From: CAWBLP01 sp963789495
GTDB taxonomy: Bacteria; Pseudomonadota; Alphaproteobacteria; Acetobacterales; Acetobacteraceae
DNA length: 64,000 bases
Assembly: GCA_963789495.1 (NCBI GenBank)
Contig: CAWBLP010000022.1
Location: 124,001-188,000 of the forward strand
Direction: 5' to 3'
This document shows positions 9,666 through 18,111 of this stretch, piece after piece. The notes under the pieces are model-generated. The model saw only the letters and a list, made by a program, of their open reading frames with translations. It did no database searches and was not told the origin of the DNA. The translations under genes were made by a program, and so were the position numbers. Every line of letters begins with the position of its first letter. Positions within the stretch are counted from its first letter, which is position 1.

Positions 9666-10098
9666 TCACCACACCACCAGGCCGATGATCCACAGCAGCA
9701 GCGTGACCGCGGCCGTGCCGATCACCACCGCCCAGCCGGATTTCTCATACCAGGGCGGGTCGAACCCGTAGCCTGCGTCCCACACCAGATGGCGCAGGCC
9801 GGTGAACAGGTGGAAGATCAGCGCCGCCGACCAGCCGAGCAGCAGCAGCACGCCCAACCAGGAGCCGAGGAACCACTGCACCGAGTCGAAGGCCTGGTCC
9901 GACACGGCGGCGGCGATCAGCCACCAGGTCAGCAGCAGCGCGCCGACCGACAGCGCGATGCCGGTGACGCGATGGCTGATCGACAGCATCATGCTGAGCG
10001 GCCAGCGATACACCTGCAGATGGGGGGAGAGCGGGACGGGCAACGAGCTTGCCGTCCGAATTGCGCGCCACCATGAGCGCGTCGCGTACATCTCTCAC
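9666..10098 (-). CDS. sdhC: Succinate dehydrogenase cytochrome b556 subunit, one frame break
   Basis: Cytochrome b subunit of complex II and first gene of the operon. The start at 10098 reads MRDVRDALMVARNSDGKL and then joins SPHLQVYRWPLSMMLSISHR, whose His residues and the following three membrane segments are characteristic (HRVTGIALSVG, FHLFTGLRHLVWDAG). The two pieces are one base out of phase at a C run near 10035. After correction the protein has about 143 residues. The region upstream (10099-10270) should hold the operon promoter, though no boxes were clear. Confidence 0.87.
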
Positions 10099-10270
10099 GG
10101 ATCGCTCCAGTTCCGTGCGGCTCCGGGCCGGCGCCGCACCGTTGCGGTTTGCTTACCCGCGCCGGGGGGCAGGGTCAACGCGAGGCGGCGGAATGGGGTG
10201 AGGCGATTGGCTTTGGCGGCAGGGTTGGGAACACCTGGTCGGTTTGGTGCGACCGGCGGCGAAGGCAGCG

Positions 10271-10384
10271 CTGTTAACACGGAGGCAGAACGAAGGCGCG
10301 GAGGGCCGCGGAGCCGGTGATGGCGCCATGGCCGTCGTGCAACCACCGAACTCGTGGCCCTGTTCGTGTTCCGTGTTCAACGAT
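10271..10384. repeat. CACGGAG-type inverted-repeat remnant upstream of sdhC
   Basis: The left arm at about 10274-10315 begins TTAACACGGAGGCAGAACG and continues into GCGCGGAGGGCCGCGGAG. The facing right arm at about 10351-10384 reads CTCGTGGCCCTGTTCGTGTT followed by CCGTGTTCAACG. Together they form an imperfect inverted pair about 114 bp across, of the same sequence type as the arms around the GxxExxY gene at 6866-7337, but with almost no interior. It looks like a collapsed element or a solo pair of ends. Confidence 0.5.
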
Positions 10385-10797
10385 CCTGCCTTGCTGCGTT
10401 TCGCACCACCGGAGGGTTGTCACCTTGTTGGCCGGCCTCCCGTGCGGGGCGCGACGGCCCCTGTCAGCAATGCCTCTGCCTCGAACTGGCCCAGGCCGGC
10501 ATCCCGCATCAGAGCCAGGTCAATCTGCCCGCCCTCTACAAAAACCTCCGCATCGACACCGGCTTCCGCGCCGATATCCTGGTTGCCGGCGAAGTCATCC
10601 TGGAGCTGAAATCGGTCGAGCATCTGGCGCCGATCCACGAGGCGCAGCTTCTCACCTATCTGCGCATGAGCGGCTATCGCATCGGGCTGCTGATGAATTT
10701 CAACACGCTCCGCCTGAAGGATGGTCTGCGGCGCTGCGTCATGTCCGGTCGCAGCGACCTTCGGCCCGGTTGCGCCCCGCCCGTCCTCCGCCTGTAA
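10354..10797 (+). pseudogene. Truncated second GxxExxY gene
   Basis: From about 10466 the sequence encodes the C-terminal two thirds of a GxxExxY protein: QCLCLELAQAGI, the core FRADILVAGEVILELKSVE (Asp and ExK retained), AQLLTYLRMSGYRIGLLMNF and LKDGLRRCV. The first third, including the GxxExxY motif, is replaced by unrelated sequence containing inverted-repeat remnants. The frame also runs past the normal end to 10797. DNA identity with the intact copy at 6916 begins at CAATGCCTCTGCC. It is therefore a 5'-truncated copy in the same orientation, and the two copies bracket sdhC-D-A as direct repeats. Confidence 0.75.
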
Positions 10798-10804
10798 TCG
10801 CGCC

Positions 10805-11776
10805 ATGGCAATCCTGGTGACCGGCGCGGCCGGGTTCGTGGCGCTCAACGTGGTGGAACATTTGCTCGCCGGCGGGCGCGAGGTGGTCGGGCTGGACCGC
10901 ATTCCCCTCCCCGCCCGCGCCACCCGCGATTTCGCCGCCCTGCCCGGCCGGTTCACGCTTATTGGCGGCTCCATCCTGTCGGACGCCGACCTGTCCCGCG
11001 CGCTCACCCTGGCGCCGGTGGACACCGTCATCCATTGCGCGGTGATCACCGCCGGCGCCGCACGCGAGAAAGCCGCGCCGGAGACCATCGTCGCGGTCAA
11101 CATCCAGGGCGCGGTCGCGGCCCTGATGGCCGCCGCACGCCGAGGGGTAAAGCGGTTCGTCTATCCCAGCTCCGGCTCGATCTACGGTTCCGCCGCCGCC
11201 GGCGTCGCGGTGATCGAGGAGGACTCGCTGCAGCCCAGCCCGGTGGCACTGTACGGCCTGACCAAGCGCGCCGCGGAAACCATTTTGCCCCGCATCGCCG
11301 AGACCCAGGGCGTCCGTTTCACCGCCGCCCGGCTCGGCAGCGTCTACGGTCCGTGGGAATATGCAACCGGGGTGCGCGACACGCTGTCCCCTATGCTGCA
11401 GGCGCTCGACCTCGCGCGCGCCAACCAACCCGCCCGGCTCGGCCCCGCCTGGCGCGGCGACTTCATCTATGCCCGCGACGTTGCCGCTGGCCTGGTGCAG
11501 CTCGCCGACTCACCCGCCCTGCCCCGCACGATCTACAACCTGGGCAGCGGTCGGGCGGACTCCGCGGAAACCTGGTGTACCGCACTGGCGCAGGCGATGC
11601 CGGGGTTCGACTGGCGCCTCGCAGCGGGCGACGAACCGCACAATGTGGACAGCCATGTCGGCTTCGATCGCGGCCGGATGGATATCACCAAGGCCGCGCG
11701 GGATGCCGGCTTCGCGCCACGCTTCGACTTCCCGGCGGCGGTCGCGGACTGGTTGCGCTGGATCGACACAGCATAG
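10805..11776 (+). CDS. NAD-dependent epimerase/dehydratase (extended SDR)
   Basis: A 323-residue extended short-chain dehydrogenase. The Rossmann start is ILVTGAAGFVALNVVEHLL, with Ala in place of the last glycine of the usual GxxGxxG. The catalytic region has Ser in YPSSGSIYG and the Tyr-x3-Lys pair in LYGLTKRAAE. RLGSVYGPWEYATG and GDFIYARDVA are typical of sugar-nucleotide epimerases and related dehydrogenases of the UDP-glucose 4-epimerase group. The ATG at 10805 is the start that begins directly with the nucleotide-binding strand. No adjacent pathway identifies the substrate. Confidence 0.87.
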   Translation: MAILVTGAAGFVALNVVEHLLAGGREVVGLDRIPLPARATRDFAALPGRFTLIGGSILSDADLSRALTLAPVDTVIHCAVITAGAAREKAAPETIVAVNIQGAVAALMAAARRGVKRFVYPSSGSIYGSAAAGVAVIEEDSLQPSPVALYGLTKRAAETILPRIAETQGVRFTAARLGSVYGPWEYATGVRDTLSPMLQALDLARANQPARLGPAWRGDFIYARDVAAGLVQLADSPALPRTIYNLGSGRADSAETWCTALAQAMPGFDWRLAAGDEPHNVDSHVGFDRGRMDITKAARDAGFAPRFDFPAAVADWLRWIDTA

Positions 11777-11834
11777 CGCGCCGGATCGGGGCCAGGCCGG
11801 GACCGGCACGCACGAACCGCCGGCAAGGGTCGGG

Positions 11835-12095
11835 TCAGCTTCCCGGGACGCTGCCGATCCAGACCGGATAGGCCGGGTCGCCGCCCTCGAACATCACCCA
11901 GGCGATGGCGCCAAGGTTCGGCGTTTTGATACCGCCATAATCGCCGCAGGGCATCGCCCAGCCGGAGGTCTGGCCGTGTACCCCCGGCACCATGACCTGG
12001 ATGCGCCCCTGTCCATTCGGGTCGTTGGTCGCCACCACGCTGCCGCGATAGACGCCGAACAACCGGGTCGCCGCCGAGATTGTGTGCAATGGCAT
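11835..12095 (-). CDS. Orphan phage baseplate gp5/VgrG-type OB-fold protein
   Basis: An 86-residue protein resembling the N-terminal OB domain of phage T4 gp5, phage baseplate protein V and VgrG. YRGSVVATNDPNGQGRIQVM is followed by SGWAMPCGDYGG and WVMFEGGDPAYPVWIGSVPG. In phages and contractile systems this domain sits at the spike base. No tail, spike or secretion genes lie nearby, so the gene is an orphan: either a remnant or a captured domain with another role. The ATG at 12095 is used here; an in-frame TTG at 12131 would add 12 residues. Fold assignment is good, function unknown. Confidence 0.7.
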   Translation of the reverse strand: MPLHTISAATRLFGVYRGSVVATNDPNGQGRIQVMVPGVHGQTSGWAMPCGDYGGIKTPNLGAIAWVMFEGGDPAYPVWIGSVPGS

Positions 12096-12147
12096 GAGAC
12101 AAACGTACGAAAATGCACTCGCCCGCGACAAGAGTGGCGCGTATCAA

Positions 12148-12975
12148 TCACGGAGTCTTGACGATGATCGCGCGCAACGCCGGCCATCGGCCGGGCGAGA
12201 GATAGGCCAGCAGCAGCAGCGAAAAGCAGAGCTGCGCACCCAGCCCCGCCAGCATGCCGCCCCAACTGCCCAGCGACTCGGCGGTCAGATGCAGCACCAG
12301 CACGGCGATCGCGAAACCTGGCATCGCCCGCAATGCGCTGGCGAACAGTGCCGCAGATGCCGCGCCGCTCAGGTTTGGCAGCACCACCAGTGCGAGGCCG
12401 CTGAGCGCGATCGGGAATACTGCCGCCATGCCGGTCAGGGACGGGCCGAGCCACTGGCTGGTGCTGACCACGGTTGCGGTCAATGCGCCGACCAGCAACG
12501 CCCGCAGCGGCAGGTCGAACCACCGCCGGCGGGTGCCGGCACCGCGGGATGCGCCGCCACGCAGCGCGTTTCGGCTGAACCACAGCGCCACGGCAAATAC
12601 GACCACATTCAGTGCGCATACACCGGCCAGGTCCCAGGCGACCAGGCGCACCAGCCAGGCCAAGACGAGCCACAGCGCCAGCGCCGCACCCAGCGTCCGG
12701 GTCCAGTGCAGCCGGGGCGCCAGCAGGATGATCGCCAGCATGTACAGGATGGTCACCGCATTGGTGACCAGGCTGCCCAGCGCGCCGGCGGCGATGAACG
12801 CCGCATCATGCTGCAACGCCAGCATCACATAGGCCGGGCCGGCGGAGATCGGCAGGCTGACGATCAGCCCGCCCCAGAACGGGCCGACCGCCTCGGCGAG
12901 CACCGATGCCGTCACCACGACGGTCGCAGCCGCGGCCGCGCGCAGCAGCACTATAAACAGGATGGGGGAGAGCAT
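12148..12975 (-). CDS. Polytopic membrane protein with two similar halves
   Basis: A 275-residue integral membrane protein with about eight hydrophobic segments. The N-terminal half contains GPFWGGLIVSLPISAGPAYV and the C-terminal half GPSLTGMAAVFPIALSGLAL. Both sit after a Val/Ser-rich helix and before a helix that starts with charged residues. This spacing suggests an internal duplication, as in many inverted-repeat transporters. I do not recognise a named family. The ATG at 12975 begins MLSPILFIVLLRA, a natural first membrane helix. It lies on the same strand as the lipoprotein gene upstream (125 bp gap). Confidence 0.7.
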   Translation of the reverse strand: MLSPILFIVLLRAAAAATVVVTASVLAEAVGPFWGGLIVSLPISAGPAYVMLALQHDAAFIAAGALGSLVTNAVTILYMLAIILLAPRLHWTRTLGAALALWLVLAWLVRLVAWDLAGVCALNVVVFAVALWFSRNALRGGASRGAGTRRRWFDLPLRALLVGALTATVVSTSQWLGPSLTGMAAVFPIALSGLALVVLPNLSGAASAALFASALRAMPGFAIAVLVLHLTAESLGSWGGMLAGLGAQLCFSLLLLAYLSPGRWPALRAIIVKTP

Positions 12976-13100
12976 GAATCTGTCTTGGACGTCGGTTGCG
13001 AGCCAGCTTTGGCGCTCCGCCCGCCCAGGGCAAGGCGACCGGACGCGCGGCTGCCATCCGCATTGCAAGCGACGGATACGGGCGCGACGGGTTGGGGCGC

Positions 13101-13469
13101 TCAGAACGGCCAGCGGCGGGTGCGATTGGCCTCCTGCGCGGGGGTCAGCGTGTTCGGCCCGTCCGCCACACCCGGGCGAAGAGTTGGGGCGTAGGTCCAG
13201 CAATCCACCGTGCCCAGGCTGCGGGTGCAGTACGGCGGTGGCTGCGGCGGCGGCTCGATCGGCCGGCACCAGGTCTCCCCCTGCTCCAGCCGGACCACGG
13301 AACAATCCCGTCCCGTGACCAGCGACCACAGCGCATCGAACGGGCTGCGCTGCAGCACCACGATACTGCCGACCGTCACGCCCCCCACCACGCTGGTCAG
13401 CTGCACCGGATCGGCCTGGCAGCCGGCCAGCAGCAGCAGGCCCAGCGACGCACATGGGATCAGGCGCAT
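13101..13469 (-). CDS. Small putative lipoprotein
   Basis: A protein of about 122 residues starting MRLIPCASLGLLLLAGC. The lipobox LLAGC places the acylated cysteine at residue 17, so it should be anchored in a membrane facing the periplasm. The mature part has five more cysteines and a proline run (EPPPQPPPYC), and ends TRRWPF. An ATG seven codons upstream (13490) is possible but would lengthen the signal peptide needlessly. No domain recognised. It is divergent from the yfgM-like gene. Confidence 0.65.
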   Translation of the reverse strand: MRLIPCASLGLLLLAGCQADPVQLTSVVGGVTVGSIVVLQRSPFDALWSLVTGRDCSVVRLEQGETWCRPIEPPPQPPPYCTRSLGTVDCWTYAPTLRPGVADGPNTLTPAQEANRTRRWPF

Positions 13470-13579
13470 GAAGCACAGTCTGCCAGCCAAACGTAAACCA
13501 GAGGTTTGCGTCGGTTTGCCGGCTCGCCTTGCCGCCGCTATGGTCCGCCGCGCCGCAGCCCGAACGGAGCCAGGACTAC

Positions 13580-14239
13580 GTGGTCGATATCTTTGACGAG
13601 GTCGAAGAAGAACTTCGCGCCGAACGGGCGGAGAAGCTGTTCAAGAAATACGTCGGCGTCATCATCGTGGCGGCGCTGCTGATCGTCGCCAGCGTCGGCG
13701 GATGGCAGGCCTGGCGCTGGTGGCAGGCGAAACAGGACATGGCGGCGGCCACCCAGTTCATCACCGCCATGACGGTGGCTGATTCCGCGCGTGGCGATGT
13801 GGTGAAGCAGCATGCCGCGGCGGCGCAGTTCGACACGCTCGCGAAGGCCGCGCCGGATGGCTACCGCACCCTGGCGCGACTGCGGGCTGCCGCGCTGAAG
13901 GCCAATGCCGGCGACGTTTCCGGCGCCGCGCAGATGTGGGATGCGATTGCCGGCGACAGCGCGGTCGACCCGCTGCTGCGCGACCTGGCCAGCCTGCTCT
14001 GGGCCGAACACCAGATCGATACCGGGGATCCAGCGGTGCTGGAGGCGCGGCTGAAGGCACTGGCGACGCCGGACAACGCCTGGAAATCGCTGGCGCAGGA
14101 GCAGCTTGCGGTGCTCGATCTGCGCCAGGGCAAGACCGACGCGGCGAAGACGACATTGACGAGGCTGGCGCAGGACATCACCGCGCCGGATGGCGTGCGC
14201 GGTCGTGCCGCCGGACTGCTCGCGCAACTGGGTGGCTAA
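13580..14239 (+). CDS. YfgM-like membrane-anchored TPR protein
   Basis: A 219-residue protein with a cytoplasmic start VDIFDEVEEELRAERAEKL, one membrane segment at about residues 25-45 (VGVIIVAALLIVASVGGWQ) and a periplasmic helical-repeat region. This is the YfgM/TPR_21 type, which in Enterobacteria associates with the Sec translocon and chaperones. The GTG at 13580 is chosen because GGAG and AGGA lie just upstream and the protein then begins at the conserved block. It is followed four bases later by bamB and then der, the widely conserved order, so co-transcription is likely. Confidence 0.82.
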   Translation: MVDIFDEVEEELRAERAEKLFKKYVGVIIVAALLIVASVGGWQAWRWWQAKQDMAAATQFITAMTVADSARGDVVKQHAAAAQFDTLAKAAPDGYRTLARLRAAALKANAGDVSGAAQMWDAIAGDSAVDPLLRDLASLLWAEHQIDTGDPAVLEARLKALATPDNAWKSLAQEQLAVLDLRQGKTDAAKTTLTRLAQDITAPDGVRGRAAGLLAQLGG

Positions 14240-14243
14240 TATC

Positions 14244-15578
14244 ATGACAGGAATTCCCACCCGGATCGCGCGCCGCACCGCCTTGCTCGCGCCCCTGGCC
14301 CTGACCGGTTGCGGTCTCTGGGACCACTGGTTCGGCACCGTCAAGAAGAAGCTGCCCGGCAAGAGGGAGCCGATTCTTGGGGGCCGCCATGCACTGGAAG
14401 TGGATGAAGGCGTCCCCAAGGTCGTGCTGCCGCCGCCGGTGCGCAATGCGGCATGGCCGCAGGCGGGCGGCAACCCGGCCCACATGATGGGCCATCTGGC
14501 GGCGAACGAGCAGCTTGCCGAGGTCTGGCGGAGCGATATCGGCGAAGGTGGCGGTTATCGGCGCAAGATCCTGGCCCAGCCGGTGGTGGCTGGCGGGCTG
14601 GTGTTCGCGATGGATTCCGACGCCGTGGTTTCGGCGTTCGAGCTGAGCAGCGGCCGTCGCGTCTGGCGCACCGACAGCAAGACCAAGGACGACGACAGCA
14701 CCAATGTCGGCGGCGGGCTCGGCGTCGACCAAGGCACGCTCTATGCCGTCAACGGTCTGGGCGAAATCGTCGCCTTCGATGCCGCGAAAGGCACCGAGCG
14801 CTGGCGCAACACGCTGGGCGCGCCCACCCGATCGGCGCCCACCATCGTGGAAGGCCGGATCTATGTGAACACGATCGAGGACCGCCTGCTGGCGCTCGCC
14901 GCCGTGGATGGCCGTCGCCTGTGGTCGCATCAGGCGGCCAACGCAACCACCGCGGTGCTGGGCCAGCCTGCCCCCGCCTTCGCCAAAGGTCTGGTGGTCG
15001 CCGGCTTCGGCTCCGGCGAACTGGCCTGCCTGCGCGCCGACAGCGGCACCGTGGTGTGGACCGACAGCCTGGGCGGCGCCATCGGGCAGGCGAGCCTGGC
15101 GGATTTCTCCTCCATCCGCGGGCGGCCGGTCATCGACAATGGCCGTGTCTTCGCCATTGGCATGGGCGGGCTGGCGGTTGGCCTGGACCTGCCGACCGGC
15201 CGCCGCCTGTGGGAACGTCAGGTATCCGGTGAGACCAGCCCCTGGGTCGCCGGGCCCTGGGTGTTCATCGTCTCGTTGGATCAGGAACTGGCCGCGCTGA
15301 GCGCCGTCGACGGACGCGTGGCCTGGATCGCGCCGCTGCCGCGTTGGGAAGACGCCGAGAAGCGCAAGGACTCGATCTCCTGGTTCGGGCCCACCCTGCT
15401 CAGCGACCGGCTGGTGGTGACCAGCACCAGCAGCAAGTCGCTTGCGGTCAGTCCCTATACCGGCGCGATCATCGGCCGGCAGTCCCTGTCCGCTGCCGCA
15501 GCGCCGCTGGAGCCGGTGGTCGCGCAGGGCACACTGCTGATGGTGACAGATGATGCGCGCCTGCTCGCCCTGCGCTGA
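14244..15578 (+). CDS. bamB: Outer-membrane assembly lipoprotein BamB (PQQ-like beta-propeller)
   Basis: A 444-residue lipoprotein of the BAM complex that inserts beta-barrel proteins in the outer membrane. The signal peptide ends in LALTGC with acylated Cys23. The rest is a beta-propeller of repeating blades seen as GRRVWRTD, KGTERWRN, DGRRLWSHQ, SGTVVWTDS, TGRRLWERQ and DGRVAWIAP. The ATG at 14244, rather than upstream codons, gives a proper lipoprotein signal. Its position between a yfgM-like gene and der supports the assignment. Confidence 0.9.
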   Translation: MTGIPTRIARRTALLAPLALTGCGLWDHWFGTVKKKLPGKREPILGGRHALEVDEGVPKVVLPPPVRNAAWPQAGGNPAHMMGHLAANEQLAEVWRSDIGEGGGYRRKILAQPVVAGGLVFAMDSDAVVSAFELSSGRRVWRTDSKTKDDDSTNVGGGLGVDQGTLYAVNGLGEIVAFDAAKGTERWRNTLGAPTRSAPTIVEGRIYVNTIEDRLLALAAVDGRRLWSHQAANATTAVLGQPAPAFAKGLVVAGFGSGELACLRADSGTVVWTDSLGGAIGQASLADFSSIRGRPVIDNGRVFAIGMGGLAVGLDLPTGRRLWERQVSGETSPWVAGPWVFIVSLDQELAALSAVDGRVAWIAPLPRWEDAEKRKDSISWFGPTLLSDRLVVTSTSSKSLAVSPYTGAIIGRQSLSAAAAPLEPVVAQGTLLMVTDDARLLALR

Positions 15579-15599
15579 GGCGCACCCGGGTCGGTCCGG

Positions 15600-16946
15600 A
15601 TGACCCTTCCTGTCGTCGCCATCGCCGGGCGGCCGAATGTGGGCAAGAGCACGCTGTTCAACCGGCTGGCCGGGCGGCGCAGCGCGCTGGTGGCCGATAC
15701 CCCGGGCGTGACGCGTGACCGCAAGGAGGCGGAAGCCCTGCTGCGAGGCCGGACCGTCCGCCTCGTGGATACCGCCGGACTGGAGGAAGCGGCACCGGAG
15801 ACGCTGGCCGGTCGCATGCGATCTGGTGCCGCCACCGCTGTCGCGCAGGCGGATGTCGTGCTGTTCGTGGTCGATGCCCGCGCCGGACTGACCGCGTCCG
15901 ACCGTCATTTCGCGCAATGGCTGCGCCGGCAGGACAAGCCGGTGCTGCTGGTCGCCAACAAGGCCGAGGGCCGCTCCGCCAGCTCCTCCGTGCTGGACGC
16001 CTATGAGCTGGGGCTGGGCGATCCGATTGCTGTTTCGGCGGAGCATGGCGAGGGCATCGCCGACCTGATGACGGAGATCGCCGACAGGCTGCCGCTGGAA
16101 CCCGAGGCGCCGTCGGCTGAGGAAGCCGCCGACCGGCCGCTGAAGCTCGCGATCGTCGGGCGGCCGAACGCCGGCAAGTCCACCCTGGTCAACCGGCTGC
16201 TGGGTCAGGAGCGGATGATCACCGGTCCGGAGCCGGGCCTGACCCGCGATGCGGTGGCGACGCTGCTGACCAACTCCGAAGGGCATCAGGTGGAACTGGT
16301 GGACACCGCCGGCCTGCGCCGCCGCGCTCGGATCGAGGCCGCGCTGGAGAAGCTCTCGGTCAGTGCCGCCATCGAGGCGCTGAAAATGGCCGAGGTGGTG
16401 GTGTTGTGCGTCGACGCGGTGGAAGGGTTGCACGATCAGGATCTGCAGATCGCGCGGCTGATCGAACGCGAAGGCCGCGCCTGCGTGCTGGTGCTGAACA
16501 AATGGGATGCGGTGGCCGACCGCAATACCACACGCAAGGCGATCACCGAACGGCTGGAAGACAGCCTGGCGCAGATGAAGGGCATCCCGGTGGTCAGCCT
16601 GTCGGCCATGACCGGCGCCGGCGTGGACAGGCTGCTGCCGGTGGTGCGGCGGGCGCATGCGGTGTGGAACACGCGGCTGCCGACGGCGGAGCTGAACCGC
16701 TGGTTCGAGCACGCGCTGGCTCGCCATCCGCCGCCATTGGTGGATGGGCGGCGGTTGAAGCTGCGCTATATCACCCAGCCCAAGGGCCGCCCGCCCACCT
16801 TCATCGCCTTCGGAACCCGCGCCGAACGGATTCCCGAGGACTACCAGCGCTATCTGGTGAACAGCCTGCGGGAGACGTTTGCCCTGCCCGGCACGCCGAT
16901 CCGCCTGCAGTTGCGCGGTACTCGGAACCCATTCGTCGACGGATAA
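15600..16946 (+). CDS. der: Ribosome-assembly GTPase Der (EngA)
   Basis: A 448-residue tandem GTPase needed for 50S ribosomal subunit maturation. Two G domains are visible. The first has GRPNVGKSTLFNRLAGRR near the N-terminus, DTAGLEE and NKAEG. The second begins with GRPNAGKSTLVNRLLG at about residue 186 and has DTAGLRRRARIE and NKWDAV. A C-terminal KH-like domain ends in RLQLRGTRNPFVDG. Length and motifs are standard. It lies 21 bp after bamB and is probably the last gene of the operon. Confidence 0.97.
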   Translation: MTLPVVAIAGRPNVGKSTLFNRLAGRRSALVADTPGVTRDRKEAEALLRGRTVRLVDTAGLEEAAPETLAGRMRSGAATAVAQADVVLFVVDARAGLTASDRHFAQWLRRQDKPVLLVANKAEGRSASSSVLDAYELGLGDPIAVSAEHGEGIADLMTEIADRLPLEPEAPSAEEAADRPLKLAIVGRPNAGKSTLVNRLLGQERMITGPEPGLTRDAVATLLTNSEGHQVELVDTAGLRRRARIEAALEKLSVSAAIEALKMAEVVVLCVDAVEGLHDQDLQIARLIEREGRACVLVLNKWDAVADRNTTRKAITERLEDSLAQMKGIPVVSLSAMTGAGVDRLLPVVRRAHAVWNTRLPTAELNRWFEHALARHPPPLVDGRRLKLRYITQPKGRPPTFIAFGTRAERIPEDYQRYLVNSLRETFALPGTPIRLQLRGTRNPFVDG

Positions 16947-17290
16947 TCCCGACCGGCCGTCCCTGCCAATTTGCGTCCTGGCCGGGCCTGAACCGGCCGT
17001 CTACCTCGGAACGATCGGGTCGCGCAGCACGCGCTGCATGCTCCTTTGGGGGTCGATGGCGGGGTCAAGCCCGGCCAGGACAGGGAGTGCGCAGCACGCA
17101 GGCCGCGTTGTGCTCTAGCTTAACGCGCATGGGACCTGCATCCGCCATGACAGGGGACGTCGTCCGGCACCTTTGCGTCTGGCGACGGATACGCAACGGA
17201 TGTTACGGCATGCAGCGCTGCGCTGATGCAAACCCAACCCCACCGCCGAGCTCCGCAGCAGGCCAAGGCTCAGCCAAACCCGCGCCGCCG
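16947..17290. other. Intergenic region downstream of der
   Basis: This 344-bp gap lies between two converging genes. It contains the 109-bp palindromic repeat described separately (16974-17082). The remaining part, about 17083-17290, shows no gene-like frame, only low-complexity GC-rich sequence. No T-run terminator was seen. Confidence 0.5.
16974..17082. repeat. Palindromic interspersed repeat, copy A
   Basis: A 109-bp sequence starting CGTCCTGGCCGGGCCTGAAC and ending with the near-inverted GGTCAAGCCCGGCCAGGACA. It matches copy B at 19282-19392 over its length, with shared internal blocks such as GGAACGATCGGGT. Terminal inverted repeats of about 20 bp make it REP- or MITE-like. It starts 28 bases after the der stop codon. 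Confidence 0.75.
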
Positions 17291-18022
17291 CTACTTCAAG
17301 TGCCGGTCCCACATCGCAAAGATGTCGGTCCACGTCGCCTCCGCAGCCAGCGGCTCGTACACCGCCCGTTCGGCAAAGCAGAATCCATGATGCGTGCCCG
17401 GGAAGACTTTCACCGTCGCCTTTACGTCCGTACGCGCCAGCGCCGCCTTCAGATCCGGCACCACATGATCCGGCACCGACTGATCGTGTTCGGCGAAGGC
17501 GTAGTACACCTCGCCCTTGATCTTATCCAGCAGCAGATGCGGCGAGTCCTCCTTGTCGGTCACGATCCCCACGCCATACAGCGATGCTGCCGCCAGCATC
17601 CGGTGCGGGAAACGCGCCGACACGGTCGTGATGTATTGCCCGCTCATGCAATGCCCGACGCAGCCGAGCGGACCGGGCTTCGCCTGCTCCTGCGCATCGA
17701 ACCAGGCGATCATGGCGGCGGTATCATCGGTAACCAGTGCATTGGTCAGGCTGTTCATCGAGGCGCGGATCACCGCCGACATCGCATCGTTGCGGCGCGG
17801 AATATCGAACCGCACGGTGCCGATGCGATAATACATATCGGGCAGCAGGCAGAAATACCCGTGCCGCGCGATCCGCCGCGCCATGTTGCGCAGCTCCTCA
17901 CGCGTGCCAGGCGCATCCATGTAGAAGATGATCGGCGGGAACGGGCCGGCTCCATCCGGACAGGCAGCGAAGCACGGCATCTGCCCATGCTTGGTGGTGA
18001 CGATGACATCCTGTTCGATCAT
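17291..18022 (-). CDS. Dienelactone hydrolase family protein
   Basis: A 243-residue alpha/beta hydrolase of the dienelactone hydrolase family, which opens lactones such as dienelactone or acts on other esters. The cysteine nucleophile is in GHCMSGQY, the acid in AFAEHDQSVPD and the histidine in TVKVFPGTHHGFCF. The N-terminus starts MIEQDVIVTTKHGQMPCFAA at ATG 18022, and PPIIFYMDAPGTREELRNMARR precedes the core. It is divergent from the adjacent serine hydrolase. The substrate is not known; no aromatic ring-cleavage genes are near. Confidence 0.88.
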   Translation of the reverse strand: MIEQDVIVTTKHGQMPCFAACPDGAGPFPPIIFYMDAPGTREELRNMARRIARHGYFCLLPDMYYRIGTVRFDIPRRNDAMSAVIRASMNSLTNALVTDDTAAMIAWFDAQEQAKPGPLGCVGHCMSGQYITTVSARFPHRMLAAASLYGVGIVTDKEDSPHLLLDKIKGEVYYAFAEHDQSVPDHVVPDLKAALARTDVKATVKVFPGTHHGFCFAERAVYEPLAAEATWTDIFAMWDRHLK

Positions 18023-18111
18023 CTCGACCGCTCCCTTGCGTTCTGGCAGTTTTCCGCCTGACACCATATTCGCGCTCAACGCGCAGGCCGCGCAACCGGG
18101 GAGAAACGGCG

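Noticed and set aside
10354..10797. The second GxxExxY frame as a functional gene
   Set aside because: The first third including the name-giving motif is missing and the frame runs past the normal end.
14178..16727. An 849-codon open frame on the minus strand
   Set aside because: It is the antisense of bamB and der, both well supported by motifs.
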